Positions 61,751 to 64,000 of a stretch of 64,000 nt of DNA are shown here, one piece after another (positions within the stretch are counted from its first letter, which is position 1; every line of letters begins with the position of its first letter). This stretch comes from Desemzia incerta (GTDB lineage: Bacteria; Bacillota; Bacilli; Lactobacillales; Carnobacteriaceae). Location: positions 62,001 to 126,000 of the forward strand of contig NZ_FOXW01000001.1 of the NCBI RefSeq assembly GCF_900115825.1. The letters run 5' to 3'. Under the pieces are notes generated by a model that searched no databases, was not told the origin of the DNA, and saw only the letters and a program-made list of their open reading frames with translations. The position numbers were made by a program, and so were the translations under genes.

Positions 61751-63202
61751 ATGAACAAACAGAAGAGTTTTAAAGATTTTGCAGTCAGCGATGAAATTGT
61801 AGAGGCATTAACAGATTTGCGCTACTTTCATCCTACTACAGTACAAGAAGAAGTTATCCCTGTAGCATTAAAAAATGAAGATATTATTGTAGAAGCTCAA
61901 ACTGGTAGTGGAAAAACAGTCAGCTACGGTGTGCCGTTGGTCGAAAAAGTGGAATGGGCAGAAAATAAACCGCAAGCATTAGTGTTAACACCGACTCGTG
62001 AGTTGGCTATGCAAGTAAAAGAAGATTTGACCAATATTGGGCGTTTCAAGCGTGTGAAAGCAGCAGCCATATTTGGGAAAGCTTCTTTCAAAAAGCAACA
62101 GCTTGAATTAAAGCAAAAAAACCATATTGTAGTGGGTACCCCAGGACGATTATTGGATCATTTGCAAAAAGGAACAATAAATGTAGACAAAGTCCGTTAC
62201 TTAGTCTTGGATGAAGCAGATGAAATGTTGAATATGGGCTTTATTGAACAAGTAGAAGCTATCATTGAATACATTCCTAAAGATCGTCAAACGTTATTGT
62301 TCTCCGCTACGATGCCAAAAGAAGTCGCTAGATTAGCTGCTTTTTATATGAAAGAGGAAACGACCTCGATCAAGATCGAAGCGAGCGAAATCAATAAATC
62401 AACGATCCATCAATCATTTGTTAAAGTGCAAGAAGAAGACAAAGAGCGACAATTGTTGAATTTACTGACTGTTGAAAATCCGGATAACTGTATGATTTTC
62501 TGCAACACACAAGCAGCTGTCAACGAGGTCTATGCTTATTTGAACAAAGCTGGGTTGCCAATCGATAAATTGCATGGTGGAATGTACCAAGACGATCGAT
62601 TTGAAGTCATGAAAGAATTCAAAGAAGGCCGTTTTCGTTATTTAGTGGCTACAGATGTAGCAGCCAGAGGAATCGATGTTGATAACGTGACACATGTCAT
62701 CAACTATGACGTGCCCGTTGAAAAAGAAAGTTTCATCCATCGTACTGGTCGTACAGGCCGTGCAGGTAAGGCTGGATTGGCGCTGACAATGGTAACGCCA
62801 AAAGAAATGAGCTGGTGGAGAGAAATACGAGAGTATGCACAGCAAGATTTCGAAGAAGTTCCATTGCCAAATGCTCGTTTAGTTCAACGTCACCAAAATG
62901 CATTTGACGAAAAAATTGCTAAACGTCCGCCATTGAAGCGTCCACGTGAAAAAGACTTGAATAAAAATATCACTAAAGTCTATTTCAACGGTGGGAAAAA
63001 GAAAAAATTGCGTGCAGTTGACTTCGTAGGGACGATCGCTAAAATTCCTGGAATCAATGCAGAAGACATCGGAATCATCACTATTCAAGAAAGCTCGACT
63101 TACGTAGAGATTTTGAATGGAAAAGGACAGTATGTCATCGATGCAATGAAAGACCGCACGATTAAAGGAAAACAACTAAAAGTTTATAAAGCTAAGAAAT
63201 AA
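61751..63202 (+). CDS. dbpA: DEAD-box RNA helicase, DbpA/YxiN type
   Basis: RNA helicase of 483 residues (ATG 61751, AAAGAGGC upstream; the ATG at 61703 lies over the promoter). Q motif [31 protein letters not shown]; motif I AQTGSGKT (about 49); DEAD (about 155); SAT (about 187); HRTGRTGR (about 330). The C-terminal RRM-like DbpA domain (about 408-483: [26 protein letters not shown] and YVEIL) binds hairpin 92 of 23S rRNA in characterised homologues, so a role in 50S assembly is likely. Confidence 0.92.
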   Translation: MNKQKSFKDFAVSDEIVEALTDLRYFHPTTVQEEVIPVALKNEDIIVEAQTGSGKTVSYGVPLVEKVEWAENKPQALVLTPTRELAMQVKEDLTNIGRFKRVKAAAIFGKASFKKQQLELKQKNHIVVGTPGRLLDHLQKGTINVDKVRYLVLDEADEMLNMGFIEQVEAIIEYIPKDRQTLLFSATMPKEVARLAAFYMKEETTSIKIEASEINKSTIHQSFVKVQEEDKERQLLNLLTVENPDNCMIFCNTQAAVNEVYAYLNKAGLPIDKLHGGMYQDDRFEVMKEFKEGRFRYLVATDVAARGIDVDNVTHVINYDVPVEKESFIHRTGRTGRAGKAGLALTMVTPKEMSWWREIREYAQQDFEEVPLPNARLVQRHQNAFDEKIAKRPPLKRPREKDLNKNITKVYFNGGKKKKLRAVDFVGTIAKIPGINAEDIGIITIQESSTYVEILNGKGQYVIDAMKDRTIKGKQLKVYKAKK

Positions 63203-63204
63203 AG

Positions 63205-63337
63205 AGAGCAGAACAAAGCGCTCAGAATACTGGATATAAGAAGGAATAGCCTCGTTGATGTTTTTTATCAATCGGGCTATTTCGGCTTATAGACATGTAG
63301 TCTGCTTTGTGCAGCTCGTTTAAGAGCAGAACAAAGC
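63205..63337 (+). repeat. 15-bp direct repeat after the helicase gene
   Basis: AGAGCAGAACAAAGC occurs at 63205-63219 and 63323-63337; a 10/12 inverted partner lies at 63304-63315. The second copy forms the 3' arm of the next terminator. The first copy could pair with the same 5' arm. Confidence 0.75.
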
Positions 63338-63343
63338 TTTTTG
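63304..63343 (+). terminator. First terminator after the helicase gene
   Basis: Arms of 14 bp with two mismatches (63304-63317 and 63324-63337), loop of six, then five T. Confidence 0.7.
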
Positions 63344-63361
63344 CTGATCGATTTAAAAAGA

Positions 63362-63405
63362 GTCTTGATTATTGGGTAGATGACCCAATAATCAAGACAC
63401 TTTTT
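63362..63405 (+). terminator. Second terminator after the helicase gene
   Basis: Perfect 16-bp arms (63362-63377 and 63383-63398), loop AGATG and a five-T run. The remaining sequence to 63612 shows no gene. Confidence 0.85.
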
Positions 63406-63612
63406 GTGTTGTAGATTTGGAAAACGGACTTGTGGAGAGAAAATTATCTCGTTTAAGTCGGGAAAGTTAAACAAACCTAACTTATGAGAGTTAGAAAGCT
63501 GCAGTCAAGTCAAGTAAACCTAGTTTAGCTGACTTAAGAGCTTTAAGTTACACTCGACAAGGCACCTTTCTAAGTTATTCATCCAAAACTGAAAAGTCGT
63601 AAAAATGAACAT

Positions 63613-63639
63613 AAAAAAGACCGCACAATGGCGGCCTTT
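63613..63639 (-). terminator. Terminator of the ABC-F gene
   Basis: On the minus strand, AAAGGCCGC pairs with GCGGTCTTT around a 6-base loop and is followed by six T. Confidence 0.85.
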
Positions 63640-63647
63640 CTTTACTG

Positions 63648-64000
63648 TTATTTTGCGTAAAGTTCTGCAATTTGTTTTTGAACTGTTTCATTTTCCAAGA
63701 AATCTTCGTAAGTTGTTTCCGCACGGTCTACAACTCCGTTTGGTGTAACTTCAATAATGCGGTTAGCGATTGTTTGGATGAATTGGTGGTCATGAGAACT
63801 GAACAATAATGAACCTTTGAAAGCAATCAAACCATTATTCAAAGCAGTGATCGATTCTAAGTCCAAGTGATTTGTAGGGTCGTCCATTACCAAAACGTTT
63901 GCTTTACTTAACATCATTTTAGATAACATACAACGTACTTTTTCTCCCCCTGAAAGGACAGAAACTTCTTTCATTACTTCTTCTCCAGAGAACAGCATAC
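63648..64000 (-). CDS. ABC-F family ATPase, 3' part
   Basis: C-terminal 117 residues of a duplicated-cassette ABC-F protein; the 5' end is beyond the window. The visible part holds the second signature VLSGGEKVRCML, Walker B VLVMDDPTNHLDLESI and the H-loop FSSHDHQFIQTIANRIIEV, then a short tail ending IAELYAK. ABC-F proteins act on the ribosome (translation factor or antibiotic protection). The Walker B reads MDDPTNHLD, with Asp in place of the usual Glu, a variant seen in the YkpA/YbiT group. Membrane segments are absent. Confidence 0.85.
   Translation of the reverse strand, partial: MLFSGEEVMKEVSVLSGGEKVRCMLSKMMLSKANVLVMDDPTNHLDLESITALNNGLIAFKGSLLFSSHDHQFIQTIANRIIEVTPNGVVDRAETTYEDFLENETVQKQIAELYAK

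Overview
The window reads as a stretch of chromosome from a low-GC, motile lactic acid bacterium. It most resembles Carnobacterium; that is an inference from gene content and recalled gene order, not from a database search. Supporting points are the AT-rich codon use, strong AGGAGG-type ribosome sites, a Bacillus-type chemotaxis set (CheC, CheD, FliY), Gram-positive flagellar genes without L- or P-ring proteins, and typical Lactobacillales housekeeping neighbours (AbgT, acyl-ACP thioesterase, L25/Ctc, a heterodimeric ABC exporter).

Layout. 1-2.4 kb: the 3' end of an NCS2 nucleobase permease, a 51-bp-period palindromic repeat, a membrane-anchored CAP protein and a DUF188 protein. 2.4-43.6 kb: one continuous motility island of 44 genes in about 41 kb. 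Its first block (2657-15249) holds two chemoreceptors, a CheW-like adaptor, cheD, cheB, cheR, cheA, cheC, cheY, cheW, fliM and fliY. The second (15569-18631) is flgM, flgN, flgK and flgL. The third is two tandem flagellin genes. The fourth is flaG, fliD, a fliT-like gene and fliS. The fifth (23910-43557) is a 25-gene operon from flgB to flgG that encodes basal body, hook, export gate, stator, C-ring part (fliG) and the sigma-28 factor FliA.

Regulatory logic visible in the sequence. Three promoters with the same form, TAA(T/C)-N15-CCGATATA, precede the first chemoreceptor, flgM and the first flagellin. They match the SigD/FliA class. The flgB operon instead has a sigma-A promoter (TTGTCA-N17-TATACT) about 310 bp upstream and a long AT-rich leader with dyads. 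This suggests a cascade: the flgB operon makes the basal body and FliA; FliA then turns on receptors, flgM and flagellin; FlgM holds FliA until the hook is complete.

43.6-64 kb: ordinary accessory and housekeeping genes, mostly single units bounded by clear intrinsic terminators. They are a small helix-turn-helix protein and an unknown acidic protein, L25/Ctc, a LysM-3D cell-wall protein, a MurE paralogue, a SixA-CHAD fusion, a DAACS symporter, an AbgT transporter with two dyads around its promoter, an AraC-type regulator, a heterodimeric ABC exporter, two small membrane proteins (one only 32 residues), an acyl-ACP thioesterase, a two-domain VOC protein, a general stress protein, a DbpA-like RNA helicase and the 3' end of an ABC-F ATPase. 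Several intergenic regions carry long imperfect palindromes of about 100 bp. I found no tRNA, rRNA, CRISPR array, insertion sequence or prophage.

No clearly new multi-gene system stands out. The most interesting signals are the mosaic (gene-conversion-like) flagellin pair, the consistent sigma-28 regulon, the paired 106-107 bp palindromes, the dyad-flanked abgT promoter and the MurE paralogue with altered specificity motifs.
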